Positions 36,001-58,785 of a stretch of 64,000 nucleotides of DNA are shown here, one piece after another. The DNA lies in contig NC_060020.1 in the NCBI RefSeq assembly GCF_021134715.1, forward strand, positions 4,712,001 through 4,776,000. The letters are read 5' to 3'. Each line of letters begins with the position of its first letter. Within the stretch, counting starts at the first letter, position 1. The translations under genes and the position numbers were made by a program. The stretch is from Daphnia pulex (taxonomy: Eukaryota > Arthropoda > Branchiopoda > Diplostraca > Daphniidae). Under the pieces are notes generated by a model, which worked only from the letters and a program-made list of their open reading frames with translations, was not told where the DNA came from and did no database searches.

Positions 36001-39000
36001 GATAACGATACAAACTTTGTTTGGTGGGCTGCGTGTGTGTGTTGCGGTTCGTTCTGAAAGAGCCTAACGAGTTTTGACACTTTTGCGGCTTAACGACTTC
36101 TAAATATATAATGAATCTCAGCTGACGAATAGTGAGCTCGTTATTAAAATTATAGACTCTGCCAGCAGCAATCCTTTTCCAATCATATCGATTATTTTGT
36201 TATAGGCTGGCTGATTCTTATTGGGATGATGATGATGATGGCATACTCGACATTATATATTTCTGACTAAAATAACAACTGGTATAATGGCCGCTTCGTA
36301 TATTATATGCTCCGAGATATGGCTCATAAGAAGCTGCCGAGTGATTTTGGGAGTTTGCCACGAAAACTTGCCCATATACTCGACGTCTGCGCTGGAACAA
36401 AAGCGTATAATAATATCAATCCTCCTACGCACGCCAGCACACACACAGGGTCCAACCGGAATCATCACATTGAAATGATGTGCTATAGCGACGTCCGCCC
36501 ACCATGACATTTTCCCGGCCATAGCGGAGCCAATATTTGAACGGAGACGCGCGTTTCGCGCTCATTTTTCGAAAGAAAACAAAACTTGGATTGAGATATT
36601 CAGATACATGTTGTGTGTGTGTTCACTCTGTGTTATGCAGCGTATCAAATGTTATGTGGCGACCGACAATTCTTTCCTCTATTCATCAGCCGTACAGTCG
36701 CCCGTTTCATCTTGAATACATCATCATAAATCAAGTAAAGATGAAACCGCGGCCGTGCGCTATAGCGGTCAGAATCTTTTTCCATATAGAAAATGTAGTA
36801 GATATAATATACATATATGCAGCGTACTAGACGTGAAACTAGCGACGGCGTTTTTTTGAAGGCAGAGTGAACAAGTGCCGCAGTCGCCCGACGTATGGAG
36901 AGGCCGACAACAACAACAGAATCAACCGAAATGCCAAGTGAGATGGTGGTGGCGCGTAGAGACGATTTGTCGATACGGTTCGTATGGAAATTTGATGACG
37001 ACGACGACCATCGTCTCCTATGCCCCACGATTTTCTCTCTAAAAGGGCAAAGTAAATGGGGGTCTCCTTTTTCTTTTTCCTGAAAAGGTCTTGTAGTTGT
37101 TGCTTATGCACATTGAGAGGCCTCGGCTTAAGAGTTGTTGTGCTCTCCATCCTATTCTTCTTCTTCTTTCTTTGGGTTGTTGGATTCGCTATTTCGTTAC
37201 CGCCCTTCATTCAGGCGTAAATAAAAGAAAAAAAGAACAAGAAAAAGAAAGAAAGAAGTCTGTGCATATCATTCGAAACGCGTGAGAAGACGAATGGAAA
37301 CTTGACTGCTCGAATATCGGACCTGGCCGCCCGATGCCATTTAATCGTTGATGTATTATTCGGGTTCGTGCTGGTGCAAAATCTCGCCCCGAATAAGTCC
37401 CAAGGCGGCCAGCGCAGCAGTTCCTGGACGTGTGTGTTGTGTTGTGTAGCCAGCCAGCCTGGGCTGTTGTTGTGATTCAATGGTTCGTCACGCCCTATTT
37501 CTTCCCCTCGCTTTCATCACCATCTTTTTACGCCCTTTTATTTACAGCCACAGTCCTCGTTTCGAATAAGAAAAAAAAAAGCTTGTTGCTCTTCGGCGAT
37601 AGTTCCTATTATGTAGTTATGCGTGGGCTACACTATAAAATTCCCCCTCTTATTTTTACTGTAGTACCCACTACTGAGAAGGCCATCATCGCCGGGATTG
37701 TGGAAATTCAATCCGTCGCTCCGGTTTCAGCCCCTTTATACTACACCAAATGCGCGATCCTCTCTCCAAGGAATATCTAAATTTACTATACTGCACGTAT
37801 GCATGTGTACTCACCGGTGTAAACTTATTTGGCTACGGGGCGGTTGCAACGTGGGTAGTATTCCGTGCGGTGCATGACGAACGGGTCGGCTGGTCTGGCT
37901 ATGGGCGGAACTCCTGGTGAATCATCGTCCAAGGAAATTGTAATATAAAGGAGAAACGACATGCGAACGGGAGTGGTCCGACTACTACCTACAGACAGCA
38001 CGCTTTGTTACTAATGCTATCGTGAATATTCGGCGTTCTCAATTTCACGAACTTGGTAGATTCCAACTGAAATAATACAAATATCAAGATGTTGTATATT
38101 TCATTTGAAATAGCCTGTCAAGCGCGCCATTTGATTGCAGGGCCAGACAAAAGTCGGGGAGGGGAAATCGTGCCGTAATCGACACATATAAATTCTCAAT
38201 CGCGGACGGGCTGAAGGGCATACAGTCTCGCACAGGGCTGGGCATCAGCAGCATTGCTGGGCATTTGAATATTGGAAAACGACATTCCGTCACGATGAGT
38301 ATAGGCTAAAAAAAAAAAGAAGGTGTGGTATCTGTGTGGCCAGAGGCCTTTGATAGGAGAGTGGTCGACTCTATATACATGTTTATTATCAGAGTGGTAT
38401 AATATACAAGTTAATCGGAGAATAAGGCCCTCTAGGTATTTTAGATATTAGCCTATCAGGATATGAATAGAGCTTAAACATTTGCCTTTTGGTTATGTAT
38501 AAAATTATCACGACTGATATTTTCCCTTTTTTTTTTTTCCTTTTTCTCCTTATTTTAACCCACACATTATCATCGGGCTTCCCAATTCTTCACGGTCTTC
38601 CGAGTTCCGACTGTTGACCCTAATCGATTGCTGTTGTTGTTTTTTTGTCGTTTTTTTCTTATTTCCTTTTTTGTTTGCCTCTTTTCATAATAAACACGAA
38701 CATCAAAAAAGAGAAAAAGGAGAGAAAAAGAAGGAAATGATGAGGACCCCAACTAAGATTCCGTCATCGCGTCAATATAACACAGCGTGGCTTGAAACCT
38801 ATCAATTCCCTTCAAATTCCCATCTGTTACCATCAACCAGCAACGACCGGCATATCCGCCGTCCTGCACAGTCTAACCTCGCTAGCTCTGGCATTTAACT
38901 AGGTGACGTCATCACGCCGAAATTCTCTTTCAGCACGACCGAGGGATCTATATAGCGTGATGCAGGGCTCAGGGGTCGGCAGCAGCAGTACGTCCTCCAA

Positions 39001-40702
39001 AATCGCGGGGGCTGTATAGAGTCAGAGTGTGGAAACACGATACCACCCGGCCATATGCCGACCGAAAAGGAGGGAACCTTTCGTCTTGTATTCCAACCTG
39101 GGCGCAACTAACAAAGTGAGAGTGCGGGATGAGAGGCCGTCAAGAGAGTCGGGAAGATAGGCGAAGAGTGAAGAACGTCGAGAGCACAGCAGCCTTATCA
39201 GTCATGATATAGGCTCTCTCTATTTCGTTCTCTTTTTGCTCCTCTCTTGGATGTGTATGCGGAATGTCGACGAGAGTGTTGCATTCATCCAAACTTCACG
39301 TGCCGAGTAACCATCGCCACCATTTTGATTTCACGTCGAGGGAAGGGGGGGGGGGCGAAGAAGATAAGACAAAATAGAATATACAAATTTCAGTTTGAAT
39401 TGTTGACTGTTGCCGGGAAACGAACGAACGAACGTTGGAAAAAAATTCCATTTTATCTTTATTGAGTCGCGTCGTCACGACGTTAAAATACTCTGCCGGG
39501 AAAGTTGCTGTTGAATAAAAAAAAAGGCACAATATGTAATAATAATATAGCGGGAATTTGGTCGAGTTTTCTTTTTTCTTCTTCTCTCTTCTTCTTCTTT
39601 CTTGCGCTGTTGGAAAAAAAAGAACGGGCGAACGAGCGTGGGATTTGAGGATGATCACCGACGAGAGTTTCTCCCGGCAGCACTTTATTTACTACACAGA
39701 ACAATCGGATCTCGAGTATGTTACACTCTCTCTCTCTTGCAGGGCACGCACGAAGTTGCGCTAGTTATAATTATAGCTCTCACTAGACTTGTACACGTTA
39801 CAAGCTGCAACTGTGTGCAGCAGTTATCAGCACATGCGGTACAGCAGCAGACGGGATTTTCTTTTCTTTTGTCGCATTTCATCGCGGGGGCTATACAACA
39901 TCGTCATCAATCTTAATGCGTTGTGCACACACCATTTCTCATTCGAAATAAATAGATTGACAAAAAACAACCACTCCCCCCCCCTTGGAAGACAACTACG
40001 TACTAAAAAAGGAAAAAAGAAAAAAAGGGAAATTCGAACTGGGCAAGATGGAAAAGCCAGTCCATCACATAGACAAAGTGTGAGGAACGCATCCGAGCAT
40101 GGACTTGTATGGTATTCCCATCATCCTTCAGAAATTCATCATTGATCAAAAACACAGCAGCAGCAGCAGCAGTACCACCAGCTTTCTATAGAGCTGCTGA
40201 TGCTGCCGCCATAACTATAAATATAGACTCACTGTGTGTGTGTGTGTGCATAACGGTGCATATACATATTTTCTGTGTCTGTATAAGGTTATGTGTTGTT
40301 ATGTGTTTTTTTCTTTCTTTCTGGGTTGTTCGTTTGTTGCTGCTTGTTGCTGTCACGATAGGCGTCCACCCAACAACGTCTACGTCAGTCCCGCTTTGAG
40401 TGGTTTCTGATGTTGGCGTCTGACGCTGTTGTTGTTGTTGTTGTGTGCGCTGCCCTCCATCTGTTTTGACTTTCTCATAATTCTTTCATCTTCCCTCCGA
40501 TTTTTCCGTCCGTTTCTGTTTAGACGATTCGACCGTGACAAGTGCCAAACAAAAATCTGAATGAAATATAAATAAAATGTCTACCACACTAGCCCAGTTG
40601 GGCACGTCGATTCGAAAAGAACAAAACCCCATTGAAAATTTAAAAAATGAAATGAAAATGACGTTTGTTGTGTAAACAATAGGAGGTGCCAGAGACGACA
40701 AG
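33091..40702. promoter_or_regulatory. 7.6-kb gap upstream of PHLDB
   Basis: Contains the 3' UTR of the Ig/FN3 gene on the left and presumably the promoter, 5' UTR exon(s) and first intron of PHLDB on the right. AG at 40681-40682 is a probable 3' splice site just before the PHLDB start, implying at least one upstream non-coding exon. There are pyrimidine-rich blocks, a GAT run near 36223-36241, and a G run near 39346-39355. No coding exon with family similarity was recognised on either strand. Confidence 0.4.
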
Positions 40703-51641
<10,939 letters not shown>

Positions 51642-53869
51642 GGTCGTTTTTCCGACGACAATCGTTTTTGTTGGAGCAAAGTAAAACACAAAACAATGGA
51701 AACATTGATGATGAAATTACGTCGAAGCCAATAGTTGTATAAAAGTATTCATTTTATGAAGAAGACGAAAATCAACCACACATGTTCCTATTTGACGTTG
51801 ATTTGAATAAGGGAATCATCTGAAATCCCTTAACTTTTATTTCGCCTTTTTAAAATGCAAAGCCAATCACGTCATTGGAATCTTGTTTTTTTACGAAACA
51901 AAGCCAGATAACTTTATTTTGCTGTCTGTGAGGGGAATTGATTGGATTCCTAGTCGATTATGATTTGGGAGTGTTTTAATCTTTCGTGTTTTTTATTTTA
52001 ATTATGTATCGCCCTAATATTCCTTTTTTTATTTTGTGGTGTGTGTGCGTGTGGCCGTGACGGCTCCCACTTGTGTCAGGTCGTCTACTTGACCGGTAGA
52101 AGAAACAGCAACAAAACGAATGTCGCTTACAAACGGCACGTCTCGTTCAATACACAGGTTTCTTTTTATTTCGCTTTTCTTTTTTCCATTTCAAAATAGA
52201 TTTCACGCTGGCTATTTTTACAGTTGTAGCAGTCACGCTCACCGGCTGTTTGTGATGCTACACAAATATGTTAAATTCCGATTGGACCAAAGTAGAAATC
52301 GACCAAATTAGAAATTGTTTGAAATTGTGCAGGAGAAATCACCCGCCATATTTTAGCACACTACAATCTTCGTATTTTTCTAAAAAATTTTCCAATAAAT
52401 ATTAATTGCTTTTCATTTAAAAATATTGAAAGCGTTGTATTATAAGATTGTCTTTACGTTTTTACTTCTTCGTTTCTGTTATATTTTGCACTAAAGACTG
52501 GTATATGAAGACTCATTTTTAGTTTATACGAATTACGATTTACGAAGGGTATCTGCACGTTTTTTTTCCGTTTTATTAGGCCTACACTACTTTTTTTACT
52601 ATCAAGTATGAAGTATCAAGGTGCATCGGGAAATACTGCTTAGTGTTAAGTCTTTTTTCTCGAAAATAGATGGCGGGATTATATTATGTTTTCTGTTAGT
52701 CGTCTGCTTTTCTTCATTTGGAGTTTTGGACTTTCGGACATAAAGAGTGGTTATGACATACGTTTCTGTGTCTTTTCTTGCAATTTATTGAATATTTAGT
52801 ATTGAGATCGTGGTTTCCATAATATTGAACGAAAATATTACTTTTGTGATGTGATTTATTCCGTATACAAGGAGCCTACCATCGCTACCACCAAATCTTT
52901 TATTTAAACTCGTCGTTCTGCTGAATGCATCATCCAGTTAATACAGGTAAAAACCAATATGGTAATGGCTTATTGTCACAATTTTTTTAAATACTTGTTC
53001 CCAGATTTAGTAAATATTTGTCTAATTATCAGCAGTTTCTATTGATCTTGGTAGGTCACTACCTCAGCGTGGACATGTTTGTTTTTCTGAACATTTTTTT
53101 CAAAAAATAATGCAGTGATGTAGCCTACAAGTATTATTCTTCTTTTGGTTTTAGACTGTTATTTTATTTGATGTCATAGATTGTATTTTATGTCATAGGG
53201 AAAGCTATGAAAAATATCGTATCATCTAGGCCAAGGGTAATCTTCAGGTTTGTTGCAGCAGCTTAAGAGAAGAATGTGTTGTATTTTTCTGAATGTTAAA
53301 CATGAGCAGTAGGTAGCCATTAACTTTAGTTTATTGGATGAATGTTGGAATATTTATTGACATATTTCCTTTAGATTCAACAAGACTAACTGTTTGATGC
53401 CTAAGTTAGTTGCCTAGGTGGAACTCAATTCACTGTACATACTCTAACACAGATAACTGCTGTTGTGTTTTTTCTGTTGTTTAACTGCTGGTGCTGTTGC
53501 CTTACAACAGTTAAAAAGATCATATTCAATTCATTCATTAAAGCTATGATCATCATTAAATTTATTGATGCTACAGTGTAAGATGGCTGTAGGCAATCAC
53601 CATTCACATCATTTTCAGTGATTAAAAACTGTGTGTATTTGTGTCATAGGGAAAGCTGTTAGAGTAATCTGGTGTTCATGCTCATTTGATTCATTTCGTG
53701 TCAGCTAGTGAAAGCCGAAAGACATGTCGAATTCAATTGAGCTGCTGCGTGCTGTCTGGAAGCAAGCAATCCAGCCGTTGCGTTCAGTCATTGAACAGGA
53801 ATCTAATGACTGTCAATAGGTGGCTGTCAATAGTGGCTGAAATGATGTCCACCAGGTAGCGCGAGTGTC
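51642..53869. other. PHLDB 3' UTR and AT-rich gap
   Basis: The left part is the PHLDB 3' UTR with AATAAA at 52394-52399, about 750 bp after the stop. The rest is AT rich without coding potential. A 16-base direct repeat (TGTCATAGGGAAAGCT) is found at 53191-53206 and 53642-53657. Confidence 0.5.
52394..52399 (+). terminator. Likely PHLDB poly(A) signal AATAAA
   Basis: AATAAA about 750 bp downstream of the PHLDB stop codon, followed by T-rich sequence. Confidence 0.4.
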
Positions 53870-54880
53870 TTTAGCAGTGACGCACAGCGGCCATTTTGTT
53901 TCAAGACGCAGTAGAGATGGGTTGTTGGTCGTGACGTGTCTCACGATGAAAATTAAAAGGTATTCATTGTTAAGTTCCTATTGTTATTGAATTAAAAATG
54001 TTGATGTATAAATTTACAGGTGATTTAGCATGTAGAAACCACTTTGCCAAACCATTCAACTCAGACTTGGGAAGTGCCTGTACATTGCCGAAATGGCGTG
54101 CCTCGTGTGTCGCTGCCTGTTCTTAGGCGTACGTCTCATCCCATGCAACAGTAAAAAAGTAATTATTTTGATCAAATGTCTTGCAAAGTACTACAGATTT
54201 AGTTAACATGACTAGAGAGTAGACCAATTTGCTCTGCTACGATAGAAATTTTGAATCACACATCAAAGTTATTTTGTTTACTGCGTAGTTTTCTGTTACT
54301 CTTTGTATTCTTCTGTTATAATGAGTGTGTACACAGTTGTGTTTCTCGAAAATAATTTTCTTTTCTTAAATAGGTATAACAAACACTTCCTTATCGCTGT
54401 TGGTTACCTTGTTGCAGCCAAATGGGGAAAGGTGTACCGAAGACTGATTGAACCGTTGTATGCAGCATGAGGTTGCAGTGTGATCCAGAAGTAGCTGTGT
54501 TGGACCTGAAATTGCTGTGCTGTTGTAGCTGAGCTGTTCCATCTGGCTTCCTGACTTGAAAATTTTTGTGTTGTTGTTTGCCTGCCAGTATTTTGTGTTG
54601 TGACTTCAAATAGTTTGATCTGTCGTCTTTTGAGTTTTCATTCAATCATGCAGTATACGACTGAGGCAACCTGATCAATGTCAGGTTTGACACAGTTGAG
54701 AACTGCTAGATAAAACAAGCTTTCTGCGCCAAACAAATAATAATTTGCATATAACTTGCATCATATTATTATCGCGGTAGAGAAAGCGACAGGCCCCCCC
54801 CCCCTGGGGGCCACAGGAAAAATATGAATTCAAATATAAATTTTGTATAAACTTTGATTATGAATAAACTTTGTGTATAA
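53870..54880 (+). ncRNA. Possible spliced non-coding transcript
   Basis: A GC-richer block begins with AGCGGCCATTTTG, a YY1-like element often found at transcription starts. A good donor (AAAAG|GTATTC) follows at 53960, an acceptor (TTTACAG) ends at 54019, possible donors lie at 54149 or 54157, and an acceptor (AAATAG) ends at 54373. AATAAA and AATAAAA occur at about 54862-54885. Joined exons carry stops in all frames soon after each ATG, so the product would be non-coding. Splice sites and a promoter-like motif alone are weak evidence; no known RNA family was recognised. Confidence 0.25.
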
Positions 54881-55329
54881 TAAAATTTTCGAATAACATT
54901 TTTCGCGAAAAATTTTTAAGAATTCTGTGTAAGGGGAATTTTTTTAAATTTTTTTTCAAAAACAAAAGTCTGGACTTGGCAGAAATAATAGGTGGTGTGA
55001 ACTGTGAATTTTCAATGAAATTTGTTTGTTGGACTTTGAATTTTAATGATAGAAATAAATTTTAAAATGAGTTTGATATATTAAAGTGTAAAGTTTGAAT
55101 TTTTATTGTTGTATTTTACAAGATCAATTATTTGTAAGTTTACATGGCACTCAGAAATATTTTCTCACATCACGAAATTATCAGCAGCAGTCAGGAAAGG
55201 TACTTCAGGAGAAAATAGACATAGACGTGATTTATCGATCAATCTTGTATTTCAGCAATCTTTCAACACATCCAGTGAAATACTTCAGAACTTCCATAGG
55301 TCGGAGCAACATAAGTAGTGGTGACAAAG

Positions 55330-56152
55330 TCAGGAGAATTGCTGGTGTAAAATACATATGAACTTCAGATGGTAGTAGTTTGGAGCAGGATAATACTTAA
55401 ATTCCTCGATGTAGTATACCAGGCAGCGTACGTGGTTGTGTAATAGGCGGCTCCTTCGGTGTAGTACTTGGGGGCTGCGGTGTTGTAGCTAGGTGTAGCG
55501 TAGGTCGGTGTAGTAGACTGGAGCATCAGTGTAGTAATACTTGGCCGCCTCAGTTCTTGTTGAGTAGCTCGGGACAGAGTAGTACTTTGCCGCTTCGGTG
55601 TAGGATTCGATTGTTTTGGTGGAGTTATCAGCAGGAGCATCGGTGTAGCAGCTGGGAACAGAGAAGTAGTTAGGAGCGTCGGTGCAGTAAGTAGCTGAGA
55701 ACAGAGTAATACTTGGGAGCCTCGGTGTAGTCGGATGGGGTGGCATGCGCTGTCATGTAGTACTCCGTGGCCTTGGTGGTGTAGTAACTCGGGGCAGAGT
55801 AATACTTCAGGGTGTCCGTGTAGTGGCTCGGGGCAGCGTAAGTTGTGGTATCAAACTCCGGTGCTTTAGTGGTGTAGTACTTGAAGACCTCGGTGCAGGA
55901 ACTCGTCGTTGCGTAAGTTGTGTAGGAAGGCGGCGGCGTTGTGGTTTGGTTTTCGCCATACCAAGGAGACATCGGTACACCAGTGGTCGATCCAGCCATC
56001 AACGATACAACACCCAACAGCAGCACGACACCATAGTTAACTAGACAATTAATAAATTTAAACATAAATATTAAATAATAACAGGCATATTAGCAACTAG
56101 AAAAAAAAAGATTAATACAAAACTCAAAGTAAAAAACTTAATAGTTACCCAT
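55330..56152 (-). pseudogene. Tyr/Thr-rich secreted protein gene, copy 1, with broken frame
   Basis: Minus strand. A tiny first exon holds ATG plus one base (56152-56149) before a GTAACT donor; the acceptor TAG lies just before 56042. The second exon encodes a signal-peptide-like stretch (NYGVVLLLGVVSLMAGSTTG) and then imperfect repeats such as YYTTKAPE, TYAAPSHYT, TLKYYSAPSYYT and DYTEAPKYYS. The frame shifts near 55687-55692, again near 55505, and again near 55420, with the same repeat pattern resuming in another frame each time; the last segment ends at 55330. Such Tyr/Pro/Ala/Thr repeats resemble arthropod cuticle or secreted matrix proteins. Either the gene is decaying or the repeats carry sequence errors. 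No named family recognised. Confidence 0.6.
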
Positions 56153-56731
56153 AATTGCGAACTGGTTACACGATGAGGAATGCAGTTGGTGACAGACAAG
56201 GCTCTGCAGTTCGGGGACGACTCCTCATACGCACAGTAACACTTCAGGACGTAGGTGTAGTAGTTCGGGGCAGCGTAGGTTGTAGTGTAGTAATTGAGCG
56301 CTTCGGTGTTGTAGTAACGCGGGGCCTCGGTGTAGTAGGCAGGGGCAGCATAAATAGACAATTCCGGTGCCTTAGTGATGTAACTCGGGGCAGAGTTATA
56401 CTTCGGGATTCGGTGTAGCAGCTCGTGGCATCATAAATTGTGGTGTAACACTCTTGAGCCTTGGTGGTGTAGGAACCGGTTGTTGCGTATGTTGTTGTTG
56501 CGTAGCAAGGCGGCAGCATTGCGGTTTGACATTCGCCATACCCCAGGAGACATCGGTACACCAATGGTCGACCCACCAATCAACGATACAACACCCAACA
56601 GCATACGACGACTTAGATAACTACACAGTAAAAAAATTCAAACATTAATATTAAATATTAACAGGCATATCAACAGATAGAAACATAGAATTGATACACA
56701 ACTTAATGTAAAAGACAGAATATTTACCCAT
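56153..56731 (-). pseudogene. Tyr/Thr-rich secreted protein gene, copy 2, with premature stop
   Basis: Tandem paralog of copy 1 with the same structure: ATGG at 56731-56728, a GTAAAT donor, and an acceptor TAG just before 56612. After splicing the frame meets TAA at the fourth codon, where copy 1 continues. The signal-peptide region is otherwise alignable (LLGVVSLIGGSTIGVPM). One extra base near 56546 and a further shift near 56406 break the body; later repeats include YYTEAPRYYNTEALNYYTTT and APNYYTYVLKCY. Its 3' end runs straight into the 5' UTR of copy 1. It keeps a well-formed promoter, so it may still be transcribed. The protein as written would not be made. Confidence 0.6.
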
Positions 56732-56810
56732 GGTTGCGAACTGGCAATACGGTGAAGAAGGCAGATGGTGAGTGCGCTGTAGTTGTTGCCGTGTCGGAGA
56801 TCCTCACTCG

Positions 56811-56846
56811 ACTGATTTACCTTCGCCTTTTCTCTCGCCTTTTATA
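56811..56846 (-). promoter_or_regulatory. TATA box plus arthropod initiator of copy 2
   Basis: Minus strand: TATAAAAG at 56846-56839 and TCAGT at 56815-56811, the arthropod initiator. The adenine of TCAGT lies 33 bases after the first base of the TATA box, the standard spacing. The predicted start is about 80 bp upstream of the copy-2 ATG. TATA+Inr promoters are typical of highly expressed, stage- or tissue-specific genes such as cuticle genes. Confidence 0.75.
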
Positions 56847-56925
56847 CGATTTTTTTTCTCACCCTCACCTCTAAAGCCTTGCGGGTGTTGTACCTGTTTG
56901 ATAATGTTGCAAAAGGTGAAAACGT

Positions 56926-57206
56926 CCCGTCCTCACCCATCCTCTACACCGTTGCATGACACGTTTTATGTAAAGATCTCCGTGACCTTCGAGTATGTTT
57001 ACTGGCCTTTCCTTCTGCAGGTTGATGTGGCTGGGGGTGGGTCTACAACAACCAATAACAAAATGAATACCAAATGGTTATGTAACACATCCCGTTCTCA
57101 CCCAACCTCTGCATGACAAGTTTTATGTGCCTTTCCTTCTGCAGGTTGTCGTTGCTGGGGATGGGTCTACAACAACCAAAATTAAAATGAATACTAAGTT
57201 AAATGG
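56926..57206. repeat. Imperfect tandem duplication upstream of the Tyr-rich pair
   Basis: Unit 1 (56926-57078) and unit 2 (57091-57206) share the order CCCGTYCTCACCCA, CCTCT, GCATGACA, GTTTTATGT, GCCTTTCCTTCTGCAGGTTG, GGTCTACAACAACC, AAAATGAATAC. Unit 1 carries about 33 extra bases between GTTTTATGT and GCCTTTCC. Confidence 0.8.
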
Positions 57207-57783
57207 TAATGGCTTAAAACTATACCAATTGACATTGGAGTCATTTGACTCGTTTCTTCGTCGAATGAATAAATCTTCCATTTCGAACCGTTTGAAGGAC
57301 AGTCGGCTTTTTTGAAAATATTCCTCTCCAATCTTATCCAAGTTTCGAACACATGATCAATCCATATTCATTTCATGATGTGCACACAGTTGAGCCTTGT
57401 TAGAAACCTCTTTTCTCTGTCAATAAGTTCTCAAAAGTTTCAAAAAGTCACAAGAAAACCGTCTGAACTATTAACTGATTTAGAAACCGAAAGTAGATTT
57501 AAACGTAAATTTTCAAAAATCTTACAAGTGAGCTTTGTAGCTAGATCACTTACGGTCAAATTTCACCCCAAATAATCTCACAATAACTCCAATAAATGAA
57601 TTTAGAAATAAGGAAAATAAAAGTAACTAAAGCTGGTGCTTTTGGCAGCTGAAAAACGATCGAAGATGGCCTTAGATTGACGCCATATAGCGTCAAAAAG
57701 AAGACATCCCTATTCTAGCTCATCCACACTGAATTGAAATAACAACAAAAAAAAAAGACAAATGAAAAATACTCGATACTCAC

Positions 57784-57931
57784 AACATATTCTCCTGACT
57801 AAAATCGTGATCTCGTCGTCCTCAAGAAACTCCCTGCTGCATTGAGAGCTGGCCTGGGGTAGTTCAAGTTGGCTGCGAATATTGATATGCTTGTCGGGTT
57901 CGGGTAGCTGGAGCAGGCTCAACTCCCCCAT
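57784..57931 (-). other. Possible orphan coding exon
   Basis: On the minus strand an ATG at 57931 opens MGELSLLQLPEPDKHINIRS and continues open through LELPQASSQCSREFLEDDEITILVRR to a strong GTGAGT donor at 57783-57778. Composition looks protein-like (mixed charges, no low complexity) and an in-frame stop lies upstream of the start. No downstream partner exon and no family were identified. It could be the remnant of a gene or chance. Confidence 0.25.
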
Positions 57932-58008
57932 TTCTCGGAGCGACGAAAGGATGGCAGCATATACTGCTGACTTGCATTTTCATCCGGTGTTACCAATGGA
58001 TTCAGTCA

Positions 58009-58378
58009 TTGAATATAGCGGCGCAAGATAAACCTGATATGAGAATGGGTGTTACTTTAGATACCAAAATATCAAAGAAGATTGTAGCGACACCAAGCAA
58101 TACCTCAACTCAAATCAAGAGCGGGTCCGTTCTAAGAAAGTCAAAGAGGAAAATTCATCAAGGTAGCAGCCAATGGATCAACAAACAAAGAACTTAGTGG
58201 ACCATGTTGCCCTTAGCCCTTTTTTTTTCTTGGAAAGAAAACTAGGTGGTTCTTTATTCACTATTAAGCAAAATCTAAATAAAAAAAAAAAAAAAAAATT
58301 AAATTCTAAATTGCTGTCAATTGAAGATCATGATGAATTCTCAAAATTCTATGTAAAACAACTTACAGATCATCTGTG
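58009..58378 (+). pseudogene. Coding-like fragment with an A run, possibly decayed
   Basis: Plus strand. One frame reads QDKPDMRMGVTLDTKISKK ... LRKSKRKIHQGSSQ and then stops at 58195-58197. A shifted frame carries NLVDHVALS, crosses an A run at 58281-58299 and ends SIEDHDEFSKFYVKQLTDHL before TGA at 58376-58378. The basic, protein-like composition of both segments suggests a broken gene or retro-copied fragment, but no family was recognised and the A run sits inside the fragment rather than at its end. Confidence 0.2.
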
Positions 58379-58732
58379 ACGATAAAAAATAATAAAGAAT
58401 CTTGGTTTTCACCAGCAGTGTCATGCGTGACATACTGACATGACAGATAAAAATAAGACGTTCTGACCTGCGGGTAATCGGGTCAGGAAGAAAAAAAATG
58501 GAAACCCCACCAGCTCGTTAAAATCTTGTCCGACTCCCACCTTCTTCGGGCCAAATCCACTTGCAGAACCGTAGGGGAGGCACTAATAAGAGGCACTTTC
58601 CTGTAATCTTTAACAACTAACGGATAATGGTGATAAGAATAAATGATAAGAACCATGAAAATGAGAAAATCAAAAGAAAATAACAGATTATTACGCTTGA
58701 AAGCCCTTAAACCAATCTATCACTCGCCGAAT

Positions 58733-58738
58733 TTTATT
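58733..58738 (-). terminator. Likely RPC4 poly(A) signal AATAAA
   Basis: Minus-strand AATAAA 48 bp after the RPC4 stop codon. Confidence 0.55.
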
Positions 58739-58785
58739 CGAAATTTCGCAGCATTAAATTGAACAATGACAATAAGTAAGGAATA

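Noticed and set aside
56071-56361. 96-codon minus-strand frame spanning the end of copy 2 and the intron of copy 1
   Set aside because: Its first half is the Tyr-rich repeat in a shifted frame; the second half is 5' UTR and intron of copy 1 and is not protein-like.
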